Shown: positions 1 to 8,638, numbered from the stretch's first letter. The stretch is 64,000 nt of DNA from Vibrio panuliri (GCF_009938205.1 NZ_AP019654.1:372001-436000), one strand, 5' to 3'. Made by a program: numbers and translations. Notes: generated by a model from the sequence alone, not told the origin.

Positions 1-769
1 CTTTTGCCACGATATCGGCCAACTGGTGTTCATTAAAGGTGCGAATCGCTTCAGCGGTGGTGCCTCCTTTCGAGGTCACTTGCTCACGTAAAGTTGAAAG
101 CTCAGTTTCTGGGTTTGCGATAACCATTTCCGCAGCACCTAAAGCCGATTGTTGCACCAATAAACGTGCGGTTTTTGCATCAAATCCTTGTTGGATTGCT
201 TCAGCCTGCATGGCTTCCATAAACAGGAAGAAATATGCAGGTGCGCTGCCAGCAGCTGCAATCACGTTGTTGATCCCAGACTCCTGCTCAACCCAGCATA
301 CTTTCCCTACCGCACTCATTAAGTCAGCGGCAAATTGCTTATCTGTTGAGCCAATGCTGTCTGGTGCGTAAAGACCACTCATTCCCTTGCTTACTAGGGC
401 TGGAGTATTTGGCATTACGCGAACGAGGTTTAACTTAGCGGCAAACATCTGATTTAGACGTTCTGCACTGATTCCTGCAGCGATAGAGATTACTAGTTTA
501 TTCTGGTAATCAATAGCCTGCATACCTTCAGCCACTAACGACATCAGTTGGGGTTTCACCGCTAATACGATGACGTCTGCACCATCTGCTGCCGCTTTGT
601 TATCCGCATTGGTATTAATACCATATTGATCAGAGAGAAAATCACGTTGATCTTGATTCGGGTCAGTTGCGGTAATCAGCTCGGCTGGGTAGCCGCTAGC
701 GAGCAGCCCTGCAATGATTGAACGCGCCATGTTACCAGCGCCGATAAATGTGATTTTCTTATGATCCAT
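1..769 (-). CDS. proC: Pyrroline-5-carboxylate reductase, 3' end outside the window
   Basis: Cytosolic enzyme that reduces pyrroline-5-carboxylate to proline with NAD(P)H, the last step of proline synthesis. The frame opens with ATG at 769 after an AGGAAG ribosome site. The product begins MDHKKITFIGAGNMARSI, which contains the GxGNMA dinucleotide-binding motif. Near the visible end is the conserved TSKGGTT segment followed by EAIRTF. About 256 codons are present without a stop; the family is about 270 residues, so only a short C-terminal tail is missing. It lies 22 bp downstream of yggS on the same strand, the common yggS-proC arrangement, so cotranscription is likely. Confidence 0.93.
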   Translation of the reverse strand, partial: MDHKKITFIGAGNMARSIIAGLLASGYPAELITATDPNQDQRDFLSDQYGINTNADNKAAADGADVIVLAVKPQLMSLVAEGMQAIDYQNKLVISIAAGISAERLNQMFAAKLNLVRVMPNTPALVSKGMSGLYAPDSIGSTDKQFAADLMSAVGKVCWVEQESGINNVIAAAGSAPAYFFLFMEAMQAEAIQQGFDAKTARLLVQQSALGAAEMVIANPETELSTLREQVTSKGGTTAEAIRTFNEHQLADIVAK

Positions 770-791
770 GATGGCTTCCTACTGAATAATG

Positions 792-1505
792 TTATTTTTT
801 GCTGTAGTCACGAGCACCGAAAATAGCGGTTCCGATTCGAACCATGGTGCTACCAGCTTCGATGGCGGCTTCCATATCGCCACTCATCCCCATTGAGAGG
901 GTGTCTAATTGTTGCTCTGGGAGGCGTTCGCTCAGGCGCTGCTTTAAGTCAGCCAACTGGTTAAACGCATTTAGTTGTGATGCATAGTCTGGCACATTGG
1001 CAGGAATTGACATCAACCCTCTTAACGTGAGGTTAGGTAGGGACGAAATCAACTCTGCTAGTGCAAAAACTTGTTCTTCATCAATGCCAGATTTTGACTC
1101 TTCGCCACTGGTGTTGACTTGAATCAACACTTGTAGAGGTGGCATCTCAACTGGTCGTTGATCGCTAAGGCGCTGGGCGATCTTAGCGCGATCAATGGTA
1201 TGAACCCAAGCAAAATTCTCTGCAACCGGGCGAGTTTTATTGGATTGAATTGGGCCAATAAAGTGCCACTCAATCTCAAGCTCAGGATGATGAGCTGCAA
1301 AGTGTGCTATTTTGTCTACGCCTTCTTGGACGTAGTTTTCACCGAATGCAACTTGACCCGCTTGCGCCGCTTCGAGCACTGCTTGGTTTGGTTTGGTTTT
1401 ACTTACAGCAAGAAGTTGTACTGACTCTTGAGCACGACCACATTTTTGCTGTGCGCTTAAGATCTCCGAGGTGATCTGTTCAATATTTTGTTGAATACTA
1501 CTCAT
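792..1505 (-). CDS. yggS: YggS/PLPBP family pyridoxal-phosphate homeostasis protein
   Basis: Single-domain alanine-racemase-fold protein of 237 residues that binds PLP and affects B6 and amino-acid homeostasis; no enzymatic activity is firmly established for the family. LAVSKTKP carries the PLP lysine at K36. FGENYVQE follows at 54-61, then the HFIGPIQSNK segment near 81-90, and the C-terminal SMGMSGD and VRIGTAIFG phosphate-binding signatures. It starts 24 bp from pilT, which is read the other way, and is followed by proC. The ribosome site is weak. Assignment is firm at family level. Confidence 0.93.
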   Translation of the reverse strand: MSSIQQNIEQITSEILSAQQKCGRAQESVQLLAVSKTKPNQAVLEAAQAGQVAFGENYVQEGVDKIAHFAAHHPELEIEWHFIGPIQSNKTRPVAENFAWVHTIDRAKIAQRLSDQRPVEMPPLQVLIQVNTSGEESKSGIDEEQVFALAELISSLPNLTLRGLMSIPANVPDYASQLNAFNQLADLKQRLSERLPEQQLDTLSMGMSGDMEAAIEAGSTMVRIGTAIFGARDYSKK

Positions 1506-1529
1506 ATCTAACTTTACTAAGGAATTTAA

Positions 1530-2561
1530 ATGGATATCGCTGAGTTACTGGACTTTAGTGTAAAACATAATGCGTCAGATCTACATCTTTCTGCAGGTGT
1601 TTCTCCAATGGTGCGTATTGACGGTGAGGTCAGAAAGCTGAGCGTACCTGAGTTTAGCCATGCTGACGTCCACCGTTTGGTGTTTGAGATTATGAACGAT
1701 GCGCAGCGCAGTGAATTTGAGGAGCGTCTCGAAGTCGACTTTTCATTTGAATTACCTGATGTCGGTCGTTTTCGCGTCAATGCGTTTAATCAGGCGCGGG
1801 GGTGTGCAGCGGTATTTCGTACCATTCCTACGACGATTCCTACCTTAGAGCAACTTGAAGCACCGCAGATATTTGAAAAAATCGCCAATATTGAAAAAGG
1901 TTTAGTACTGGTGACGGGACCGACAGGTTCCGGTAAGTCAACCACACTTGCGGCGATGGTGGATTACATCAATCGTAATCACAACAAACACATTTTAACT
2001 ATTGAAGACCCGATTGAGTTTGTGCACCAAAATCAGAAGTGTCTCGTCAACCAGCGAGAAGTACACCGTGATACGCACAGTTTCAAAGCGGCGTTACGCA
2101 GTGCACTACGTGAAGACCCTGATGTCATTTTGGTGGGTGAGTTACGTGACCAAGAGACGATTAGTTTGGCGTTGACGGCGGCAGAGACCGGTCATTTAGT
2201 GTTTGGGACACTGCATACCAGTTCAGCGGCAAAAACGATTGACCGTATTATTGATGTATTTCCAGGAAGTGATAAAGACATGGTGCGCTCAATGTTGTCT
2301 GAATCGCTGCGTGCGGTTATTGCACAAAAACTTCTCAAGCGCATCGGTGGTGGGCGTGTCGCATGCCATGAAATCATGATGGCGACCCCAGCGATTCGTA
2401 ACCTGATCCGTGAAGATAAAGTGGCTCAAATGTACTCAGTTATTCAGACGGGCGCTTCGCAGGGGATGCAAACTATCGAGCAAAATGCTAAGCAATTGAT
2501 CGCAAAAGGATTGGTAGAACCACAAGAGGTTGAGCAAAAAATCGGATCGTTGGATTACTAG
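1530..2561 (+). CDS. pilT: Type IV pilus retraction ATPase PilT
   Basis: Hexameric cytoplasmic ATPase that powers depolymerisation of type IV pili, giving twitching, DNA uptake and, in Vibrio, MSHA retraction. Length is 343 residues, normal for PilT. Walker A GPTGSGKST is at 130-138, the Walker B region DVILVGELRD at 198-207, and the PilT-typical AIRNLIRE motif at 288-295. An AAGGAA ribosome site precedes ATG at 1530. The gene is followed 9 bp later by pilU, so the two form an operon. The divergent start of yggS is only 24 bp upstream, so the promoter must lie in or very near yggS. Confidence 0.97.
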   Translation: MDIAELLDFSVKHNASDLHLSAGVSPMVRIDGEVRKLSVPEFSHADVHRLVFEIMNDAQRSEFEERLEVDFSFELPDVGRFRVNAFNQARGCAAVFRTIPTTIPTLEQLEAPQIFEKIANIEKGLVLVTGPTGSGKSTTLAAMVDYINRNHNKHILTIEDPIEFVHQNQKCLVNQREVHRDTHSFKAALRSALREDPDVILVGELRDQETISLALTAAETGHLVFGTLHTSSAAKTIDRIIDVFPGSDKDMVRSMLSESLRAVIAQKLLKRIGGGRVACHEIMMATPAIRNLIREDKVAQMYSVIQTGASQGMQTIEQNAKQLIAKGLVEPQEVEQKIGSLDY

Positions 2562-2570
2562 GAAATAAGC

Positions 2571-3677
2571 ATGGCAATGGATACCTTTCTTCAAGGAATG
2601 AAACAGCAAAAGGCCTCGGATCTATACATTACCGTGGGGGCTCCGATTCTGTACCGTATTGATGGTGACTTGCAGCCCGTGGGAGAGCCCCTGACTGAGC
2701 AGCAAGTTTTTGCTTTGTTGGATTCGGTGATGGAGCAAGTGCGTCAAGATGAATTTCGTGCGTCTCGTGAAGCGAATTTTGCTGTTGTGCGTGAGTTTGG
2801 CCGTTTTCGTGTATCGGCTTTTTTCCAACGCGAACTACCAGGTGCGGTGATTAGACGTATTGAAACGGAAATTCCTACCTTTGAGTCTTTGCATTTACCG
2901 GAGGTTTTAAAAGATCTCGCCACGGCAAAACGAGGGTTAGTGCTAGTGGTAGGTGCGACGGGCTCGGGAAAATCAACCACGATGGCGGCAATGACGGGGT
3001 ATCGGAATTCGCATCGTTCTGGGCATATTTTGACGGTGGAAGATCCCATCGAGTTTGTTCATCAACATCAAAAGTGCATTGTGACTCAGCGTGAAGTAGG
3101 GTTAGACACAGAAAGTTATGAGATAGCGCTTAAGAATTCATTACGGCAAGCGCCTGATATGATTCTGATTGGTGAGATTCGTAGCCGTGAAACGATGGAA
3201 TATGCGATGGCGTTTGCGGAGACCGGGCACTTATGTATGGCAACCCTGCATGCCAATAATGCCAACCAAGCTCTAGAGCGGATTCTTCATTTGGTTCCGA
3301 AGGAAAAGAAAGAGCAATTTTTATTCGATCTCTCGATGAACTTAAAAGGGGTTGTTGGTCAGCAGTTGCTGCGCGATAAAGATGGTCAAGGTCGCCATGG
3401 TGCATTTGAGATATTACTCAATACTCCTAGAATCGCTGATCTGATCCGTCGTGGAGATTTGCATGAACTTAAGTCTACGATGGCGAAGTCGCAGCAAACG
3501 GGTATGCAGACATTTGATCAAGCGCTGTATCAGTTGGTTATTGATGACAAGGTGGGCGAAGATGATGCTTTGCATAGCGCTGATTCCGCCAATGATCTGC
3601 GAATTATGCTTAAAACGCAACGTGGGGATGGTTTCTCTTCGGGGCTATTAAATGATGTAAAGATCGATATGGACTGA
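2571..3677 (+). CDS. pilU: PilT-dependent retraction ATPase PilU
   Basis: Accessory retraction ATPase of 368 residues, a paralogue of PilT that supports retraction under load. Walker A GATGSGKST is at 128-136 and the Walker B region reads DMILIGEIRS. It keeps the overall PilT fold, and the C-terminal tail beyond the shared domain is longer, as expected for PilU. It follows pilT by 9 bp with an AGGAAATAAGC leader and ends just before a strong bidirectional terminator shared with lysC. Confidence 0.96.
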   Translation: MAMDTFLQGMKQQKASDLYITVGAPILYRIDGDLQPVGEPLTEQQVFALLDSVMEQVRQDEFRASREANFAVVREFGRFRVSAFFQRELPGAVIRRIETEIPTFESLHLPEVLKDLATAKRGLVLVVGATGSGKSTTMAAMTGYRNSHRSGHILTVEDPIEFVHQHQKCIVTQREVGLDTESYEIALKNSLRQAPDMILIGEIRSRETMEYAMAFAETGHLCMATLHANNANQALERILHLVPKEKKEQFLFDLSMNLKGVVGQQLLRDKDGQGRHGAFEILLNTPRIADLIRRGDLHELKSTMAKSQQTGMQTFDQALYQLVIDDKVGEDDALHSADSANDLRIMLKTQRGDGFSSGLLNDVKIDMD

Positions 3678-3721
3678 TTAGCCACTGAACAGATGGTAAG
3701 CGCAGATACACAGAAGAAAGT

Positions 3722-3746
3722 AAAAACCGAGCACTGCTCGGTTTTT
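3722..3746. terminator. Bidirectional terminator between pilU and lysC
   Basis: A perfect inverted repeat of 11 bp (AAAAACCGAGC and its complement) around the loop act has A/T runs on both sides, so it can end transcription from pilU (+) and lysC (-). The two genes converge here. Confidence 0.9.
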
Positions 3747-3764
3747 ATCTTTTCGTTCGCCTAT

Positions 3765-5117
3765 TTAGGCTTCAAATAACTCTTTGTGCAGTTTTTGAAT
3801 TGCCTGACGAGAGACGGATTCATGGACGAGGAAGCATAAGTTGTGTGGACTTGCGCCAAAGCAGATCATACGTAAGTTCATATCTTCTAGCGTGCCAAAG
3901 ACTTGTTTGGCATAGCCTCTGCTTTCACTCATATTGTTACCAATCAGTGCTACTAGACATAGATTCTGCTCAATCTCAACGGTGCACAACTGTTCTAACT
4001 CTTCGCGTGCTGCTATCGGCAGTTGTGGTGCTCCACCCGATGTATCGGTTTGATCTAAGGTGAGAGATACACTGATCTCTGATGTTGTGATCAAATCAAC
4101 CGACACTTTGTGCTTGGCGAGGATCTCAAAAACTTTGGCAAGGAATCCGTACGCATGGAACATTTTATCGCTGCGTAGTGTCACCATTGTTTGATTGCAG
4201 CGCAGTGCTAAAGCGCGGAATAATGGTGAGCTTTGCACCTGATGACGAATCCATGTTCCCCCTTTTTCAGGCTCTTTCGATGAGCCAACAAAGACTGGAA
4301 TATCATGTCGAAGTGCAGGTACTAGCGTTGATGGGTGAAGGATTTTAGCGCCGAAATTTGCCATTTCAGAGGCTTCGCTAAAGCTAATTTCTGCAATTGG
4401 AGCCGCTTTTTCTGCGATACGAGGATCGGTGGTGTAAATGCCGGGTACATCAGTCCAAATCTCTAACCCTTCAGCCTTAACAGCTTCAGCAATCAGTGCG
4501 GCACTGTAGTCGCTACCTCCACGACCAAGTGTGGTCGTATTACCATGCTCATCTGAGCCAATAAATCCTTGTGTCACAACAACATGATCTCGGCAAAGTG
4601 GCAGTAAGAGCGCTTCTGCTAGTTGCGCCGTTTGGGGTACGTCAGGCTCTGCTTTGCCGAAATTATCGTCAGTACGCAGAACTTGGCGAATATCAAAGCG
4701 AACAGCATTGATGCCTCTTTCTCGCAGTAATTGCGCCAAAATGTGTGTAGAGATCAACTCGCCACAAGCGACAAGGTGATCAGTCAATTTGTGGCTTGAT
4801 TGAATTGAAGCGGCTTCCGCCAAGCTTGTGACGGTATCGAGGATCTTGTACACCTCATTGGCCGTTTCTGTGGCGTCTTTAAGCTCTGCCAGAATGGCGT
4901 CGTGAATATTAGCCAGTTTCTGCAGCAGCTCTGTTCTCATTTGCTCATCACTGACACCATTGGCTAATTCAACCAATAGATTGGTGACGCCAGAGCAAGC
5001 GCTACTGACAACCAGTTTGGTATTGGGGTTGTTTTCGATAATGACCGCACAGCGGCTCATGGCTTCAAAATTTGCGACACTAGTTCCGCCAAATTTGGCG
5101 ACATTAAAAGAACTCAC
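3765..5117 (-). CDS. lysC: Lysine-sensitive aspartokinase III
   Basis: Phosphorylates aspartate, the first step to lysine, threonine and methionine. The 450-residue product matches monofunctional LysC of enteric bacteria (about 449). The N-terminal kinase motif KFGGTSVAN is at 8-16, the GRGGSDYSA substrate/ATP loop lies near the middle, and DVPGIYTTDPR follows. The C-terminal third holds two ACT-type regulatory segments. The start is GTG at 5117 (product MSSFNVAK) with GGAG about 8 bases upstream. A lysine riboswitch lies in its leader, so expression should fall when lysine is abundant. It is monofunctional, with no homoserine dehydrogenase domain. Confidence 0.95.
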   Translation of the reverse strand: MSSFNVAKFGGTSVANFEAMSRCAVIIENNPNTKLVVSSACSGVTNLLVELANGVSDEQMRTELLQKLANIHDAILAELKDATETANEVYKILDTVTSLAEAASIQSSHKLTDHLVACGELISTHILAQLLRERGINAVRFDIRQVLRTDDNFGKAEPDVPQTAQLAEALLLPLCRDHVVVTQGFIGSDEHGNTTTLGRGGSDYSAALIAEAVKAEGLEIWTDVPGIYTTDPRIAEKAAPIAEISFSEASEMANFGAKILHPSTLVPALRHDIPVFVGSSKEPEKGGTWIRHQVQSSPLFRALALRCNQTMVTLRSDKMFHAYGFLAKVFEILAKHKVSVDLITTSEISVSLTLDQTDTSGGAPQLPIAAREELEQLCTVEIEQNLCLVALIGNNMSESRGYAKQVFGTLEDMNLRMICFGASPHNLCFLVHESVSRQAIQKLHKELFEA

Positions 5118-5242
5118 AGCGATTCTCCACGGCTTCCTAAATGTTATTGCTGGTTTCCCAACGTCCTTTGTTTTGGTCCGATTAGAACGGACGAGAAGAG
5201 AGTGTTGTGCGATATATAGAGGTAAGTTATTTGGTAATAATA

Positions 5243-5420
5243 ATCACCTCAGAAGCGCATCATCAGGCGGCGCTGATGACAGTTGATGAGAGTCAACTCA
5301 AGTCAACCGACGACACTAAACCGACAATTTAGCGACGTCTCGGCACTGCTCTCCCTCAATGAATCGTGCTGGAGTTGCGGCTCCACGATGCATCTACCTA
5401 GGCAGTGCTCCTCTTCTGTG
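5243..5420 (-). promoter_or_regulatory. Lysine riboswitch (L box) in the lysC leader
   Basis: Read on the minus strand, the leader begins CAGAAGAGGAGCACTGCC. It continues with GAGGGAGAGCAGTGCCGAGA and closes with GCGCTTCTGAGGTGA. These match, in order, the core blocks of the E. coli lysC lysine riboswitch as I remember them (CAGAAGAGGCGCGTTGCC, GAGGGGGTGCATCGCCGAGG, GCACTTCTGGGTGA). P1 forms between CAGAAG (5413-5418) and CTTCTG (5250-5255). It should sense free lysine and shut off lysC. About 125 nt of leader follow before the GTG start, with GTCCG/CGGAC and GAGGT/ACCTC pairings that could act as expression platform. Confidence 0.9.
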
Positions 5421-5618
5421 TTTAATTATTGAACGGTTTTATGTGATCAAAGTCAATCGCTATTTTTACTTAATTTCGATAAAAATTAACAACTATCTCG
5501 CAAGTAAATGTATCGCAGTTACATCACTATATAGACTTATGAACAATTGTTCATTGTGAGAACTTGATTTAATGTGGCCTTACCTGAGTTGAACTAAAGT
5601 ATGCTGCAAGGAGCAATT
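5421..5618. other. Divergent intergenic region between lysC leader and aminotransferase gene, with a 16-bp palindrome
   Basis: Besides the lysC promoter, this stretch holds a perfect 16-bp palindrome ATGAACAATTGTTCAT at 5539-5554, the size and shape of a dimeric repressor site. It sits about 65 bp upstream of the aminotransferase start at 5619. No gene is supported here; an open frame across 5359-5559 overlaps the riboswitch and has no coding character. Confidence 0.5.
5428..5456 (-). promoter_or_regulatory. Candidate sigma-70 promoter of lysC
   Basis: On the minus strand, TTGACT (5456-5451) is separated by exactly 17 bp from TTCAAT (5433-5428). Transcription would begin about at 5420, just where the riboswitch starts. 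The -35 is good (5 of 6) and the -10 moderate (4 of 6). Confidence 0.55.
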
Positions 5619-6740
5619 ATGACCATTCAAAGTTTTATTCCACCGCGTCGAATCTTAATGGGGCCGGGACCCTCTGATATTTCTCCTCAAGTATTGCAGG
5701 CATTAAGTCGTCCAACGGTTGGTCATTTGGACCCGCTATTTATCGCAATGATGGATGAGTTAAAGCAACTACTAAAGTATGCATTTCAAACCGAAAATGA
5801 GTTTACGATTGCAGTATCAGCCCCGGGAAGTGCGGGAATGGAAGCCTGTTTTGTTAACTTAATTGAGGCCGGCGATAAAGTGATTGTGTGCCGTAACGGG
5901 GTCTTTGGCGAACGAATGCGTGAAAACGTGATTCGTGCTGGTGGTGAAGCTGTGGTGGTGGATGACGAGTGGGGTGCACCAGTCACGGTTGATAAAGTAG
6001 CTCAAGCACTGAAAGACAACCCTGATGCCAAGATGGTCGCATTTGTTCATGCTGAAACGTCAACGGGAGCAGTGTCTGATGCGCAGGCTATTGGTGCATT
6101 GGCAAAACAGTATGGTGCTCTTACCATTGTTGATACCGTGACGTCACTTGGTGGCGTACCACTGAAGGTGGATGAATGGCAGTTAGACGCCGTTTACTCG
6201 GGCAGTCAGAAATGTCTATCGTGTGTGCCGGGGCTTGCTCCTTTAACGTTTTCAGCACAAGCGATTGAGAAAATTCAGCGCCGCTCAACACCAGTACAGA
6301 GTTGGTTTTTAGATCAGAGCTTAGTTTTGGGCTATTGGAGTGGGGAAGGCAAGCGTAGCTATCATCATACAGCGCCAGTAAATAGCCTCTATGCCTTACA
6401 TGAGGCACTGTTGATACTGAAAAATGAAGGTTTAGAAAATGCATGGCAACGCCATCAAGCGATGCATGAAAAGTTAAAGATTGGGTTAGAAAAGCTCGGT
6501 TTTCGTTTTGTGGTTGAACAAGCGTATCGTTTACCTCAATTGAATGCGGTTTATCTGCCTCAAGGAATTGATGAGGCGAAAGTGCGTAACCACTTACTGC
6601 AAACTTACAACCTCGAGGTTGGAGCGGGTTTGGGGGCGCTGGCTGGCAAAGCTTGGCGAATCGGTTTGATGGGGTATGGCGCTCGAGAGGAGAATGTCGC
6701 GTTGTGTTTAAGAGCGCTCGAAGAGTCGTTAACTCTATAA
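5619..6740 (+). CDS. Class V PLP aminotransferase, alanine/serine-glyoxylate aminotransferase family
   Basis: Fold-type I PLP enzyme of 373 residues. LMGPGPSDISP (13-23) is the family N-terminal motif, D172 in VDTVTS should bind the pyridine nitrogen, and K198 in SGSQKCLSC is the PLP Schiff-base lysine. Overall it most resembles alanine-glyoxylate or serine-glyoxylate aminotransferases; 2-aminoethylphosphonate transaminase is a relative, but no phosphonate genes are nearby. ATG at 5619 is chosen because AAGGAG lies 6 bases upstream; an in-frame ATG at 5601 has no such site. It stands alone, ending at a terminator shared with pglL. The substrate is not proven. Confidence 0.85.
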   Translation: MTIQSFIPPRRILMGPGPSDISPQVLQALSRPTVGHLDPLFIAMMDELKQLLKYAFQTENEFTIAVSAPGSAGMEACFVNLIEAGDKVIVCRNGVFGERMRENVIRAGGEAVVVDDEWGAPVTVDKVAQALKDNPDAKMVAFVHAETSTGAVSDAQAIGALAKQYGALTIVDTVTSLGGVPLKVDEWQLDAVYSGSQKCLSCVPGLAPLTFSAQAIEKIQRRSTPVQSWFLDQSLVLGYWSGEGKRSYHHTAPVNSLYALHEALLILKNEGLENAWQRHQAMHEKLKIGLEKLGFRFVVEQAYRLPQLNAVYLPQGIDEAKVRNHLLQTYNLEVGAGLGALAGKAWRIGLMGYGAREENVALCLRALEESLTL

Positions 6741-6759
6741 TGAATTGATTTTTATCTAA

Positions 6760-6793
6760 CAGAAAAGCGGCGAAATTTTTCGCCGCTTTTCTG
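6760..6793. terminator. Bidirectional terminator between the aminotransferase gene and pglL
   Basis: A 13-bp perfect stem (CAGAAAAGCGGCG and its complement) around an 8-nt loop lies between two convergent genes; T-rich flanks occur on both sides. Confidence 0.85.
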
Positions 6794-6796
6794 TTG

Positions 6797-8593
6797 TTAC
6801 TCATCATTGCTGGTCTGTGCTGATGATGGTTTTAGTGCATTGATGTCTGGAGCGATGTACTGCACTTTATCAAAATCTCGTTCGGGGAAGAGAAACTTCG
6901 CTTCCGTCCGGATTTGCTCTGCTTTCTGTGTGTCGCCAAGTCCCTGATAAGCCATAATTAAGTTATTGTAGAACGCGGGTCTTGGTTTATTTCTGATGAT
7001 CTGTAATGACCAGTCGATATATGGCTGAATAAAGTCTGGGTTTTGGGAAATTAATCCGATATTCAGATAAGTACTGTAAACATCCCAATCATAGCGATCT
7101 TTCCAAACCACAGGGTTACTCACTTGCTCCAACAATTCTGGTTGCTTAGGATTAGAACGTTCAAACTGCGTTAGTACATAATTGGTATGCAAAGCACTGG
7201 TCATGTACAAAGTCGTCACTATCGGAATGACTAAACTCAATGCGCGCAGAGCGATTTGCGAGACCTTGCTAAACGACGCGACACGGTAGCTGTTAGAGCG
7301 TTGATCGACCCAGTAGAGCAAAACGATAAATGTAATCCAATGAACAAATGAATGATAAAAAGGATACTCAAGTTGGCTATGTAGGACGATAGGGACAAAC
7401 AAGCCAAACATGGCTAATCGCGTCCCTTTCTTCGCTTGATACATTCTCAGTAGTAAAAATACCGCCGCCAATACGATACCGAGTACCGGCAGTAACCCAC
7501 CTTCAACTCCCCAGTAGAGTAATTCATTGTGCGGATGATCCATTGCAGGTAACCCTGCGTGGTAATGAGTGTTTAGTTGATGCTGACGGGCTGTGTAGAG
7601 AATGTACTCCGATTCAAACTTACCGTAGCCATAACCAGAGAAAGGTTTCTCGATAAACATATCGAGCGCCTGTGGAAATGTGTAAGTTCGCGGGCTTTCA
7701 AGGTTAATTTTACTCTCAATAAAATCACTTGAGTTATCAGCACTGCCAGAAGAAGCGATAATTGGCAGTATTAAGCCAAGCACGACACCAACAAGGGCAG
7801 ACAAACTCCAGCCTGCAATGCGTTTGTGTGTGGCAAACCGATAAAGGTAGGGCAACACTAGAGCAACGGCAATGCCGGCGCCCAGCCAACCAGTTCGTGA
7901 TGCCAGCACAATAATCAGCGGGATGGTCAGCAAAGGCATCAAGTACAGCAGTGAGACATCACTAAGTTTGCGTTGATACTTTATTGGTTGACGAGAGAGC
8001 AAATAGGCTGAGATGACAAGCCCTGTGGCAAGAAAACTCGCCATCACATTGGGCTGTTGGAAAATGCCATAAGGTCTGTTGTATAAGGTGTTGTAGCCAA
8101 AAATATTACCTGGTTCGAGCAATAAATATTGCACCCAACCAAAGATGGCTTGAATTGCCACGGCAATAACAATAAACCACAGTAGTCGCTGTTTTTGACG
8201 ATTACTAAAGCGAAACTGTTGCAAAATCACCAACAGCAGAAAACCCATCCACAGTCCGACTAGACGATTGAATGAGAGTTCAACGGAACTCTCTGGATAG
8301 AGAACCGGAGCTGTCATCATCAGGCTGGCGATAAACAGCACTATGGTGAGTTTGTTAAAGCGCAGTTTCCCTTCACTACCAATTTGATAAAGACCGATCG
8401 CGATGGATAGGCCAAATGCGATCCAAGTTGTTGCGTTAAATGATAAAGCAAGACCGGATCCACCTGGGTTTGGCATGAAAAAGTGCATAGCCAATATGTA
8501 AATGGCCCCAAGTGACACCAAAAAAGGTCGAATGAGTGGGAGTCTTGGCGCTTGAGGCTCAAGCTGTGTTCCAGTTAGATGTATGGTTGCCAT
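6797..8593 (-). CDS. pglL: PglL-family protein O-oligosaccharyltransferase (Wzy_C membrane protein)
   Basis: Polytopic inner-membrane protein of about 598 residues. Roughly ten to eleven hydrophobic segments fill the N-terminal two thirds. A large periplasmic loop carries the HPHNELLYWG motif typical of Wzy/O-antigen ligase and PglL enzymes, and a soluble TPR-like tail follows. PglL moves lipid-linked glycans onto serine or threonine of periplasmic proteins, often pilins. The V. cholerae gene in the same place beside uvrA, VC0393 by memory, was shown to be a functional O-OTase. ATG at 8593 is preferred over an upstream in-frame TTG at 8614 that lies in the uvrA terminator. The natural target is unknown. 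Confidence 0.82.
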   Translation of the reverse strand: MATIHLTGTQLEPQAPRLPLIRPFLVSLGAIYILAMHFFMPNPGGSGLALSFNATTWIAFGLSIAIGLYQIGSEGKLRFNKLTIVLFIASLMMTAPVLYPESSVELSFNRLVGLWMGFLLLVILQQFRFSNRQKQRLLWFIVIAVAIQAIFGWVQYLLLEPGNIFGYNTLYNRPYGIFQQPNVMASFLATGLVISAYLLSRQPIKYQRKLSDVSLLYLMPLLTIPLIIVLASRTGWLGAGIAVALVLPYLYRFATHKRIAGWSLSALVGVVLGLILPIIASSGSADNSSDFIESKINLESPRTYTFPQALDMFIEKPFSGYGYGKFESEYILYTARQHQLNTHYHAGLPAMDHPHNELLYWGVEGGLLPVLGIVLAAVFLLLRMYQAKKGTRLAMFGLFVPIVLHSQLEYPFYHSFVHWITFIVLLYWVDQRSNSYRVASFSKVSQIALRALSLVIPIVTTLYMTSALHTNYVLTQFERSNPKQPELLEQVSNPVVWKDRYDWDVYSTYLNIGLISQNPDFIQPYIDWSLQIIRNKPRPAFYNNLIMAYQGLGDTQKAEQIRTEAKFLFPERDFDKVQYIAPDINALKPSSAQTSNDE

Positions 8594-8613
8594 AGGGTCA
8601 CTTTTACAAAACA

Positions 8614-8638
8614 AAACCAGCGTATGATACGCTGGTTT
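8614..8638 (-). terminator. Rho-independent terminator of uvrA
   Basis: A perfect 12-bp inverted repeat (AAACCAGCGTAT and its complement, one central base) is followed on the minus strand by a TTTTGTTTTG tail. It separates uvrA from pglL, which is on the same strand. Confidence 0.85.

Noticed and set aside
39..371. 110-codon plus-strand frame at the left edge
   Set aside because: It is antisense to the clear proC frame and has no family features.
6121..6807. 228-codon minus-strand frame
   Set aside because: It lies opposite the aminotransferase gene and across the terminator; the aminotransferase frame carries all expected motifs.
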